Assembly: GCF_026212465.1 (NCBI RefSeq)
Contig: NC_080050.1
Span: 31,739,570 to 31,803,569, forward strand
Length of the DNA stretch: 64,000 nucleotides
Direction: 5' to 3'
From: Amaranthus tricolor
Taxonomy: Eukaryota > Streptophyta > Magnoliopsida > Caryophyllales > Amaranthaceae
The notes below the pieces were generated by a model that was not told where the DNA came from, searched no databases, and saw only the letters and a program-made list of their open reading frames with translations. Shown here one piece after another: positions 36,564 through 49,788 of the stretch. The position numbers were made by a program, and so were the translations under genes. Position 1 is the stretch's first letter. Every line of letters begins with the position of its first letter.

Positions 36564-39500
36564 CTTAATCTCATTTATACATTTTAACTTTTTTTTAATT
36601 TTATCCACACAATTCACTTTCTCTCTTATTTATTACCAATATCCACTTTTTCTTATAAAACTCTCATTTTATCTTTGCTTCAATTATAATCGGACAGAGA
36701 AAGTATACTATTTTAATGTGTGCTAACACGTTAAACATATAAAAATATTAAATAATTTTCACTTGATAAATGATAAGTACAACGAAGTATAATTATTGGA
36801 AAATATTTGCTATTTTATAATTAATCCACAAAAATAGTATAAACCAAATCCATAAGACTTTTAGATTTTAATTTGCCCTCCTCAAAATTATAAAGTGGAT
36901 ATGTTTTAAATAAATAGCTTCAAATACAAATAGTGTATAAATCCAAAAAAAATGAATAAAATTGGTGAAAATTAAGTTTATACGAATGAAAATTAAAAAA
37001 TTATAGGAGTATTAATAAAGATCATGGTTAAAAATGGAAAAAAGAAAATTATAAAGAGAAAAAAACTAATTCATTAAGACAAAAAAAAAATTGTTTAATT
37101 GGCTACATTTTTTTTCTATATTATGGGAATCAACATTCCCATATGAGTTTTTCTTATGTAATGTTGTACTTAAATTTATTTTTTCTTAATCCATTTTTTC
37201 CAACGCGGACCTCAACACAACTCGTAAAATACAGCTAAGTTTTAATCTTTGGAATCCGGATTATATTATTTGGATTTTTTATTTATGTACTTTTTCTGAG
37301 TGGTGTTTTAGAGCTTTCTCTTTTTCTGAGAAATTGTAAAATAATTATTAGGTTTGCAGATTGGTGCCCCAGACTGATAAACCGTTAGTCCCTTTAGAAT
37401 AGGGGTGGGTTAAGAGAGAGAATGAAAAAGGAAGAAATGTCAGAGATCTTGTGCTACACTATACCTTTTTATCCTTGGGTTTTAGTTGGGGTGGTACACC
37501 TATAACCTCTAATACATTCTCTAATTAGTTCAATATTGAGTCATATTCCCAAAAATAAATAATTCTTTTCTTTCGATTTAGTTACGATGTTTATTTTTTT
37601 ACTCAATCTAATACACTAATTCTATCCTTAATATCTCTAATTATGTATAATAAAAAAGTATAAAAATTTGAAATTAATAATCTTTGCAATGACGAATCAA
37701 ACAAGATCTCACTTGACTATGTTTTAACCTATAGATTAAAAACCAATCACAAATTAAGAGTGATGAATAAATAGTGTCATTTTTCTAATGTTACGACTAA
37801 TTTGAAATGGAGAAAGTAGCTTTTATGTTTAAGGGTCATACTTGTGTGATAAGATGCAGACTTGTGGAGTTGGCTTTCACGTCACTCAATCTTATTCATT
37901 GCTGAAATTTTTCCTAATCTTTCTCGAGTTGAGAGACTCTTTGACTGCGCTCTCCTTTATGAGTATGAGTTTCCGTCTTCCTTTCCTTTTCAAACCCTAC
38001 TCATACACTAAGTATGGTGATGATGATGAGTAAAAGTGATAAAAATTAATTTTATGAAAAAAATTATAAAATGTATTATAAAATGAGAATGTAATTTAGA
38101 TGTACAATAATAATTGAAGAAAATGTGTGAGTCATGATAAAAAAAATTGAAAATAATTTAATAGGACGTTTTTATAAGGAAAATAAGAACGATTCTTTGG
38201 GACAAATAGAGTATCACAATCTTACGGATGCTCGAATCGGTTACTGAGAGGATAGAAGTAATTAATTTATACCAATTATAGCATAGATGTTTATTCGGTT
38301 GTTTAGTTGGATTTTTGATATAATATTTTAGATCTGATGAATTTAGTATAGATATTTATTTCATTTATTAAATTAACTTTAAATCAAATATATTAAGTTA
38401 GTTTAAACTAAATCTTGTATTCGCATTAATATTTACACGTGTCTAATTCAATGGTACAAAGAGATAATCAAAGGTGAAAATTGAGAAGCATCTTATCTTA
38501 AGAAATAATTTAACAAGTAAAGAAGACTGACACGTATGATTGCACATGGTATCGTTTCATTTTCACAAAATTATGGTCCTCTCTGTAAATCATTGTGCTT
38601 CCTATGCCTTATGCCATGTTTGGGTGCAGCATTCTCATATGCCTTGTGGAATTTTCAATTATAAGCTTACATTGTATTATTGTCAACTGGGATTCATTGA
38701 CAAATTGTAATGTAAGGAGTACATTTTATACTCTTATTGTATTTTTAGTTTTAAATATTGCTTTATTTCATTGAATTTGTAGTATTAAAATTTTAGCCCA
38801 TCATCATCTGATATTGAATTTACTATATGATTTCTGAATTATACTTCTATTAAAAATTGATAAAAATACGAGTGTAAAATATTCTTAACTGATTAAAACT
38901 AATCAAAAACTATTACAATTAGAATCTAATTAGACAAAATTAAAGGTAGATAAAACCACTGCGTCGACAGCTAAATAAAATGAGGAATCCAAAAATTATT
39001 GTCTTAGAGTATTATAATGCATTAACCATTAATGCATTAATCCTGTAAATTATATGAAAATTATTAATATTAAAAATTAGAAGTAATACATATATCTAGG
39101 AAAAGTTATATAGAAATATTTTTATTTTTTATAAAACTAATAAAATGTCAGATTAGAGTTGTTTGATACTCTACGTACTTTCCAACATGTACCAACTGTA
39201 TAGGAGCAGTTCATATACTTCTCAATTGACTTGATGCACATGGTACGTTTCAATTTGTGAACATTAGGCCCAATAATTATGTCATATTAATTAATTTGAT
39301 TTTAATACAAATTGTTATACGATGCCGTCTCACTATAAAAATTGTCTTATATAAGAATAGGAGTTATTTGACTGTCCCTCGGTAAGGCGGATTGAAGACA
39401 AGTAGCTTATTTGCTAATAATTTATATTAGTTGAACTTTTTAACTCATATATGAAGCGCGACGTTTTTCTGTGAGACCATCTCATACAAAAATTTGTATA

Positions 39501-41066
39501 AATATAATACAAATAACGTGAATACGAGCTTCTTATTTTATGGTCATTTTATTAGGAGATGGTCTCTCATTAGATTATTTATAATGTTAAAACTTGATTA
39601 TTTCATAATTGAACTTGATTAGATTTTAAATTATCTAACGATAAAGAATGTCAAAGTACAAGCGAGCATGCCAACAATTGGGTATTGTTGATAATAATGA
39701 AGTAACGGCTTACTCTTAGGTGTATTTCCATTTTATATTTTGTTTTTAGAAAAATTTGAATTCAAATATAAAAAATTTGTCATTACACTCATAGTGTATG
39801 CATTTAAATTTCTTAGATTATTTTGTTTGTATGTATGTATATTATTTTTTTAACTATTTTATTTGTTGTTACATCTTCCAAATTATAAATGTTTATATGT
39901 TAAAGGTTGAAATAAATGTTTAATTTAATATTTTGGACTTTTTTGAATTTCATGTATTAATTGGAATTTTATTCGGTCTGTTGAATATTAATGTGGTTTT
40001 TATATTTATTTTTATTTTCAAAGTTACATGATAATTGTCCTACAATGAATTAAAAAATTACTCAAATTTTATTAAGAATATGATACTTTGAAAACTGACG
40101 ACTTAAAATTGGAAATGACGTTTTTTTGTTTTCTATTTTTGTTTTTAGTTTTAGTTTTTTAAAAAAAGGAAAACTAAAAACAAAAATGGTAATTAATAAG
40201 TCTTACACTTTCAATTTTTACGTTATTTAATGACTATTTTAACATTAAGGACATTAAAATGTGCATAATAAAAAATTCCCAAAAATGATAAAATGAAAAT
40301 ATAAAATAAGATGAATTAAATAAGATCTTACTTGTATATATTTTTCTTTACATATTCAAAAAAATTTGCAAAAAAAATGAATTGATGAATAGTGTTTTTA
40401 TTTTAATATAGTCATTAAAAAAAAACAAAGGAAATATCTTGACATACACAACAATGTTTGATTTGCAAACTGAAATTAGTTGAGTCTGTTACCCCTTACC
40501 TGACTTTTGTGACATTTTATTTCTGTCTTAAGCTAATTCAAAAAACGTCAATCAGATTTTAAAGCTAATCAAAGTGGTTAGCAAACGTCCAAAAATAGTA
40601 CAACTGTTTACACTTTCTAATTTGTGTTATGAAGTTGATGTAACAATGTTTAATCCATTGATATTATGGTTAGATATTCGACCTCTCAACCATCATATAC
40701 AAATTACCAAGTTAACTTGGTAAAATAGTGAAGGTATTGTCTACCGTCTTGATCTCTTCTATATCACTTTAAAACTATATAAAACGATCATTTTAAGGTT
40801 AAAATTAGTCACTTTAAAATTATTAGTGAACAGTTTAAGATTATAAGTAATTAATTTAAGACTCTAAGTGTATATTGAACTAGCCGATAGAAATTAAAAT
40901 ATCGTAAGACTGTCACATTTGAGAATTTGTTTATCGCTTATATCGATGATAATTGGCAATCTATAATTGGCAAGTTGTAGCACCATGAAGGATTTTGGGC
41001 TTTGTAGACTCGAGTATAAGCGCAAGATGTTGCCAGTTGAGAAATGATCCTAATGAGCCCCGACAA

Positions 41067-41234
41067 ATTCTTTATTAAGACCGTCTTATCGTGAGACGAC
41101 TTAATATGGGCTGACCTAATATTAACTTAAAAAAAACTGCTTTTAACTTACTTAATCTGTTAATTTTTTTAAAAAAAATATTAATTGGGCTACTTGTATG
41201 GGCCCGTCTCACGGTGAGACGGTCTCATACAAGG
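41067..41234. mobile_element. Palindromic-ended MITE, GTCTCAC family (copy 1)
   Basis: Left end TTTATTAAGACCGTCTTATC-GTGAGACG, right end CCGTCTCACGGTGAGACGG followed by TCTCATACAAG. Each end is itself a near-palindrome and the two ends are inverted relative to each other. 168 bp; closely related to 41654-41823. Confidence 0.65.
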
Positions 41235-41239
41235 AAAAT

Positions 41240-41484
41240 TTGAAACAATTAAGCAATTTTAACAAAAAGAATAAATAAATTGAGTTTCGGGTAAACTTAA
41301 TTCCAAAAATAAGTGTTTTTATGTCCCAGCCTAATGCTAGGTATGTTCGCTGTTATTAACTGCGAACAAAAAATTGATCAAAAAAAGTCAAAATTATTTG
41401 TTCGCAGTTAGTAATTGCGAACAAAAGGGAGACAGTATTTCCGTCCCTTCTAACGTTTACCCGAAATTGCTTAATTGTTTCAAT
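41240..41484. mobile_element. Small foldback element with GTTCGCAGTTA-type palindromes
   Basis: The terminal inverted repeats GAAACAATTAAGCAATTT and AAATTGCTTAATTGTTTC are perfect over 18 bp. The interior carries GTTCGCTGTTA-TTAACTGCGAAC and GTTCGCAGTTA-GTAATTGCGAAC palindromes. Different ends but the same internal module as the element at 28895-29262. Confidence 0.65.
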
Positions 41485-41653
41485 CTTTTCTCATACTGTC
41501 ATACAATACTTGCTGGATGAGCCCATTGTGTAATTGATTTGTTTTTACAACGGGTGTTTGAACTCCTTTCTTGGGTCAGCCCATATGACATTGGGTTTTA
41601 GGCTTTTACTCCTTAGTAGCCCACTGATGTAATGAGTACATGTTTTTTTTTTT

Positions 41654-41823
41654 GACAAATTCTTTATTAAGACCGTCTTATCGTGAGATGATTTAACGTA
41701 AACTTACCCAATTTTAAATATCTTAAATTTTAATGAATTTTTTTTATATAGTTAACAGCTATGTAAATTCAACTTTAGATGCTTGTATGGACCCGTCTCA
41801 CAGTGAGACGGTCTCATACAAGA
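41654..41823. mobile_element. Palindromic-ended MITE, GTCTCAC family (copy 2)
   Basis: A near-copy of 41067-41234: TTTATTAAGACCGTCTTATC at the left and CCGTCTCACAGTGAGACGG at the right, 170 bp. Diverged relatives occur near 7819-7872, 39458-39560, 49877-50046 and 62500-62560. Confidence 0.65.
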
Positions 41824-42334
41824 CTTGTTTTTTTTCACAAATTCTTGTGAGAGACCGTCTCTCTGAGAGCAGGAGACCAACTGTTGTTTTTGCAAGAATC
41901 ATGAACATTATTTTTAAAAAAAGTTTTTTATTAATAAATTTGGTGAAGCTTATTTTCAAATAAGTATTTTGTAGTCCAAAGTTAAAATTAGGGTTTTGTC
42001 ATTTTTAATAATTGCGAACAAAAGAAAAGTTGATTAAAAGTCAAAATTTTTTTTTTTTGCTACAACAGCAAACAGATCTATTGCTATAGTTTTTTAATAT
42101 AAAAGTATAACTTTTAAAAAAAAAAAAAACAAATATATAATTTTTTTTATTTCGTTCACATATCCTCCATTTTCATTCCTTGTTATTATTTATCATAATC
42201 AAAGTGATTATGCTAGCTATTCATTTTCTTGCAAGCTATGCTTGGAATTTTCAAGTTAGTGGATTCGATTTGTGATCTTACTTCTAGAGAACAAAGAGAG
42301 AAGCTTATGCAAGATATCTTTTCGTCTTTAATGA

Positions 42335-42687
<353 letters not shown>

Positions 42688-43601
42688 GATAAATAAAGAA
42701 AATTATATACTTGTTCCTTGTTATAAATCCTTTTACCTTTCAAAATATATCTTTTTATTAAAAATTTATAAAGATTTGTTCAACTATGACTTTTTGATTA
42801 ACATTTTTTCTTGTTTAGAACCGTTCTTCGAATATATAGACGCCTATTTAGAAATAAGTTTCCTTATAAGCTTAATTTATGAACTTTTTAATAGAAAAGC
42901 TTTGTTTTTCCAATTTTCTCATGTCATAAGTAAGAAGATATTAATAAGATCATTATGAATAGCAATTTAAGAATTCAACAAAGTTGAAAACAAGAGATGT
43001 AATAAAGAAAAAAACACACTTAAATTGTACAAGAATTAGTTTATGATGAACTTCATTTGATTATTGCAATAGCTTAAAAAATTTGAGATTTGATCATTTG
43101 TCATGCGATATCCATACAAAATTACATCAATTTTTGATTATTATACTAACCATTTAATATCAACTATCAAACGAGAAACAAAAGATAATGTAATGAACAA
43201 TACTTTCTGATACCGTAAATGTAATAACAACATTTCGAAAATTACATCAATTCTACTTGCAAATAACTAGAGAAGTACTAATTTATACTCCCTTCAAACT
43301 TATACTATTTCTATTCCCCTCTTTTACTAGTAAAAGAACACATACAACAAATATTCCTTCAATAACACACTTCATAATTCTCTAATTCTGTAAAATTAAC
43401 TAAAAATATCCTTATAAAATTAAGTATAAGGAAACAAAAAAAAAATAATAACAAACATTATAATATTAAGGGAAAAATATATAAATCTAATAATTTTCCC
43501 TTATATGGTACAAAATATGGAGGGGTTTAGCCCCAAATTGTGCTTGTTGATCACTACCATTACCAAAGAGAAAATGGATCAATTAGAGAAATTAAACATG
43601 A

Positions 43602-46600
43602 TTAGTGGTGAGGAGTTGTAGAGTTGAGTAAAGGTGATTTAGGAGGATTGCATTGATAACACTTTGCAAATAATCCAAATGTGTCAATTTGTCTCACAAA
43701 GTTTGTCATGCTGGCCCATCCTCCAAACCCAAACCCGATTACAAAAACCCATACTACTATGAATATATTCACTGCATACATTCCTGTCCATGTTGGAAAA
43801 AAGGAAGGAGGCTTCTCTGCAGCATTCTGCAAATTTTTATAAAATATTATTAATATAACAAAAAAAAATACGTAGGAACAGGTGCAAATTCAGGAAATTA
43901 GTCATATGATGTATTGAATATGTGTTATGAAACTAAATCGATTGTCATTGTTTTGTGTTATATGTTAACAAGTTAAATATTTTGCTATTTGAGGAACAGG
44001 GCAGGCGAATTCAGGTTACTGGTCATAAGACGTACCTAATAGGTGCTATTAGACAAATTCAGTTATTATTTTGTATTATATGTTAACAAAATGAATGTTT
44101 TGTTATTTGACCGTTCGACAAGTCAAATTACAAAAGTTAATCTACGAATTTGATGAAGTAATGTCAATTACCAAAGAACGCCTTCGTTTCTTAAGTGTTT
44201 AATATTTATCCAACTTTATAACAGAATTCGATTTGACCCGACAAAAAATTGGATTAACAATTTTGTAAAAAACAACATAGATATAAGAGTCGATTTTTTG
44301 CCGATCTAAAACATCAAATTCAAAATCGACCATGACCCAAATAAACACCTATAAAGTGGAGTTTGATTTCACTTTAAGTTATGTGTTCGTTTTAGCCTAA
44401 GTTTCGCCCCAGCTCACACAATAAATTACTCTAATAGTCTAATCTATTTTAAATAAATCCAATCAATTGTTTTAACACTCCAATAGAAGATGCCCCTTCT
44501 CTATAGTTAAGAGCATACAGCATAAAATCCCGGCATTAAATACCCCCATACAACCTACAGCGGGCCACCCACACAGCACATTCCACTTCTTATTCTTTAA
44601 TGCTCCCCCACCACTCCCGGGCCCGGGACCCGCCCATATTTATTAGGTTAATAGAAATCACATATCACTACAACAAAGATTTTTCCTTCAAAATACCCTA
44701 TCCCTAATTTGCATTCCTTTGTTTCTATGTTCGAGGATAAGGATAAATTTTTATAGGCAAGAAGGTAAGTGAGAATTAATCTGTTGTGGTTGTGAGAAAT
44801 GAATATTTATTATATTAGTAAAAATAATATATATAAACGTTTTAATTATCAACATAAGTTTAATGATAATAATATTAGAAATTTTGATATGAACTTTTAA
44901 TATCAAGTTAAGAAACCAATTCTCACATGCAGCTTTAAACCTTAAGATAAGTTCAAGTCCGTTTTTGAGATTTTGGTGGTCTAAGTCAAATTCAACAAAT
45001 TGAAGTTTCATAAAGTTATAATAACTAATTTTTTAATATCGTTAAATGATTTTCACCTATATAGACTCTTGCTAATAAATTGAAATATTAATAGCACATT
45101 AAAAATTGGCTTACAACATTTATAAAACGAAATCTTAAATTTTTATGTTCGACCCTAATATTTAGACACTTGCCTCTCTCACTCCTATTTCAAATACAAC
45201 TTGAAACATGTTTTATTCTCTATCAGTATGTTCATTTAAATTCCGCTTTTTAATTTCAGTTTAATTTGATCGATCACATCAAAAACTAATAATATTTATT
45301 TAAGAGTTTTAACACAAACTATACTAGAATTATTCTATCAGAAGTGTGTTCCTTTTATCTTTTAGAGTTTGCTTATTTGATTAATAAAACTTTTACATAA
45401 TACTCCCTCCTAGTCTCATTTGACTTTTCACGGATTTTAAGGAGAGTCAAAAGTGGGAAGGGTAGAAAAGAGAGTGATATTATGGGTTTTTAATGTAAGG
45501 GAGGAAAATTAATATGGGTAATGGAGAGTATAATTGAAAATAGGATAAAGCTACTAAGAGCATAAAAGTCAAAAACCCATACCAAAAATAGAAATGGGAC
45601 AATTAAGGTGACTTGACCATAAAAGAAAATGAGACACATAAGCTGAATAGGAGGGTGTATAAATTAAAAAAAGCAAATTGAAAAGAGATCACATAGTGTT
45701 ATTCTACCATGATAATATACTTTTAGTACTATTGCTTTGACAACCTTTCAATAATCATGAGACCATTACCCAGCAATGATGAAACTTTCACTTTGGACAT
45801 AGTTCAATGGTTTTAGGTGTTTAAAGTTGGAAAAAAGCAAAATTTCCATGATTTACGAAAGTGAGTTATATAATTGGGGTATAATTATATATCTGTAAAA
45901 ATGATATTTCCTTTTATTATAGACATAATAATAATTAATAACAATATGAAGTATAATATATTAGATGATGCTTTGAGTCGGATTATTAAAAGTTTAAATT
46001 GAACAAATTAATATTTTAAATTCAATTTTTTATTTATTAAACTAAATGGTTTTATAATAATGAATTAATAATTAATATACAATTTAAATGGTTTTATATA
46101 TTTAATGAGCTAAAAATAAGAATAAAAGACTGAAAATGATGACATGGTATGATAAAATTTAAAACCCCTTTTTTCGTGTTATTCATCACATATAAAATTT
46201 TTGATTCACAATTAGTGATCAAGAAGACAAAGTAAATGATATGATGGTGTTTCAATTTAGTTTCAAATAGTATCAAATTTGGATGCGCCTAGATACCATG
46301 CATGAACCATGAAATCAATCAATCAATCAATCAAAATTAAGGAAAATAAAGACAAAACTTAATAAAAAAAATAATATAGCTAGCAAGGAAGTACAAATGC
46401 ATATGTTAATAATATAATATTTCTTATGTCGTTCTTTTTATTTTGCTATAGTTTCTTTTATAGATTCAATTAATTTCATTCACACATTTTAAATCTTATT
46501 TAATACAATTTAAATTGTTAGAATATATAATATATTTTGAGGTCTCAACCACAACTTTTGTATACTCTAATACTAATGATTATATATATTTTTTAATTTT

Positions 46601-49600
46601 AAATAAAGTTTTTTTGTTGCAATGGGAAAGAAAGAGTAGTATTAAATTAATAATAAAGAGAAGGAAAGGGACATAGATAGATAGGAGTAATAGTATATAA
46701 TACTAAGATGGTACCTGTCTGGCAGAAGCGTCTTTGTAAGTGAGCATATGGGCAAGAGCTGGAATGATATAGACAGTGAAACTAACCAAAAGGGCACCCA
46801 CAGCTGAATTTATGGGTCCAAAAAATGGGAATATGATTGCTAGGAACCATATTGGTATTACTACCGGTAATCTTGCTAGTGCCCTTAAACATATACTCTT
46901 TGTATCATGCATTCCTATTACCTTCTCCCATATAAAGTATAATGGTGTACATGCAAACCCAAATGTTATGAACTGCAATTTTGTCAACACAATTTCATAA
47001 CTATAACGATAAATCCAAAACAATCTTTTTGTACGTTATAATAATATATAAGTTTAAATTTCACAGATTATACTTTCACAATCTGTGTAGCAAGATGGAA
47101 GTAAAGTAGTGAAAAAATCAATGTTTAATTTAGTTACAATTTTAAGTTTTTAACCATATAGTACTGTGTTATGGTACTTTTTACAACTTACTAGAATATA
47201 GGGGTACATATTCAACTTCAGAGCTAGGTGAGATATTTTCGATGAAAATTTTGACTTAAAAATGCTTCTCTTTTAACAAAATCTGTATCCCTTTTAACGA
47301 TATATGTACCTCCATTTGTACTATTTGTACCAACTTAGTTGTTTTAGTTTTTGCTACTCTAGTTTATGATTTGATTTTATTTAATAAATGCTAATCCTTT
47401 TTTTATTGAAGTACTACCTTTAGTTTAAATTAGTTGACTTGTTAGCATAGTATAATTATTGTTCATCAATTAATATTGTTTAAGTTCTTATTCTTTATCT
47501 TTATATATAAAAAAATAGTCAACTTTAAATAACTTTTTGAACAATTAGGATATAAAAAGTCCAAAAAAATAATTAATTGTGTAAAAATAAAAAAAATATA
47601 ACTGATTTTTAGAGATTCATATGATATATACTGATTGAAACTTATTAAGACTGTTTTATAACTGGCTTTTAGTTTTAAGTTAAACTTGAGTTTGAATGAT
47701 CAAAACTGATTTTATTGATTTTTACTAATTACTACTATTTTTTAATTAAAATTAATTTTTACTAATTGTTTATTTTTCTAAGAAAATGTAGTACATAGTA
47801 TTACCTCTTGCTCTTGTGTGATTTTATTAACTCATGACATTTTATATTTTCTAAATCAAAAAATCTAATATTTTCATTAAGTTTGACTATGATACTTTAA
47901 TTAAAAAGTCAAATAAGAAAAGTATACTAATAATAATATAATAAAGAATCAAGACCTGATGGATGAGCATTAAGATAACGGCGGCGTCACGATAACCAGA
48001 CTTAGGAAGGAGAGAGAAAGCATTAGAGTGATTAAGAAGTTCATCTCCAAACGCCCAGTAAACAGCCGCAGCAGACGGAAGTGTTAATGTGAAAACATAA
48101 AGTGTGGCCAACAGATAGATGTACTTAAACTTTTGGGGTTTCCACATGGCATGCATTATTTCCCTACATTAATTAATAAATATTTAAATTAATATAAATA
48201 AATAAAATCCAATGATTAATAGAAAAATACAAGTAGCATAAATCTAATTAAGAGCTTTATATAAATATATACTTCCATTATTAAATTATTATTAATTCAT
48301 TAATTAGTTTCATGTTCTTGGATTTTTTTTTAATCACAATTGCACATGTTAATTGATTAATTTTGACAAGAAAACAAGCACAGTTGAGTTAAGTAAGGTG
48401 AATATTATTAAGTTTAATATATGTGTAATAATTAGACTTTAATTTCGTTCAAAGAGTATTAAAGCTATGGGGAAAGCTCTATTTTCAAGTAAGATAGGAT
48501 ATCACATGTGCATCAATCGTTATTTATCTCTCAATTGTAAGATAATTACTTCTTTTATTTAAATTTTTTTTTTTAATAAAATATAAGATAGATAGAGAAA
48601 AAAGGAGTAATTTGTGTAGATCGTACTCAAAATGTGATATTTGTTTCAACTCGATTCTCAAGGAGTTTTTTAATAATTAATATATATATAAAGTTGTATT
48701 ATAAAATTATTAGAAATTAGTGATTTGAACCCTTTAACTGATAGGTGCTTTAAAAATCATCAAATTAAATAGAAAGATATGTACTTTTGGATTTATTAAA
48801 TTAATTGAATTTAATTTCGAAATGGATTGCATAATTCGAAAAGTAAAGAAACACCATGTATAAGCAAATTAGTAAATCCAAATATACAACTAGTATGAGA
48901 GATACTTCATCCATTCTGAAACAATCTTACTTGTTACGTTATGGCTATTTACATTATTCATCATTTAAGCTTATTTTATATATTATAATTAATATGTAAG
49001 AAAATATATAATAAAGTGAAATCTTATTTAAATGATTTAATTTCATATTTACATTATAAAAACTTCTAATAATTTATAATTGTGCATAATTAATTATAAA
49101 AATGATCAAAATTAATATTTACTACTATTAAATTGCACTTAAAAGTAAATATAATAAGTATAATAAAACGGAAAAAAGATAAGAAAGTTCTTACACTGTA
49201 ACAGCATGACCACCAAAGGTGTATAATATGTTAGTAGCACCAGTGAAATACAACACTAGCTTCGTTGGTCCAGAATGTGTCACACCATCAATCTGCACCT
49301 CTCAACATTTTAGTTATAATTGTAAAAAAACGTACTGTTTATATTGAATTTTTAAAATATTGATTCTTTTAGTATAAAATCTGAATAATTATTTTTTACT
49401 GAATAACAAAATATGTAAAAAAAAAAAACCAATGAATTTCCCACTCGCAAATAATTACTAATTCCGTAAAATTTAAAATTAATTGATTAAATTTATTATA
49501 ATGATTGACTTTGGTACCTGTCCATGGACGAGGGCGGCGATGGCCATATACCAAGCGGTGTAAGTGGTCATGCCAAGGCCAAGAAAAGACCAAACCCGGT

Positions 49601-49741
49601 AGTTATGGAAGGAGGGGATGAATACAGTTGTTGCACAACATGCTCCAAATATGTATGTCCATGTGCGTTTGTCCAAATGGTCATTGATATAGTATATATT
49701 GCTGTTTCATTTTTACCCAACACAATCAACATATTTATTAG

Positions 49742-49788
<47 letters not shown>

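Noticed and set aside
37365..37420. ATTGGTGCCCCAGACTG resembling a retrotransposon primer-binding site
   Set aside because: No flanking LTR or polypurine tract could be found.
37842..38033. 63-codon plus-strand frame in intergenic DNA
   Set aside because: No start context, no neighbouring exon with matching phase, no recognisable family.
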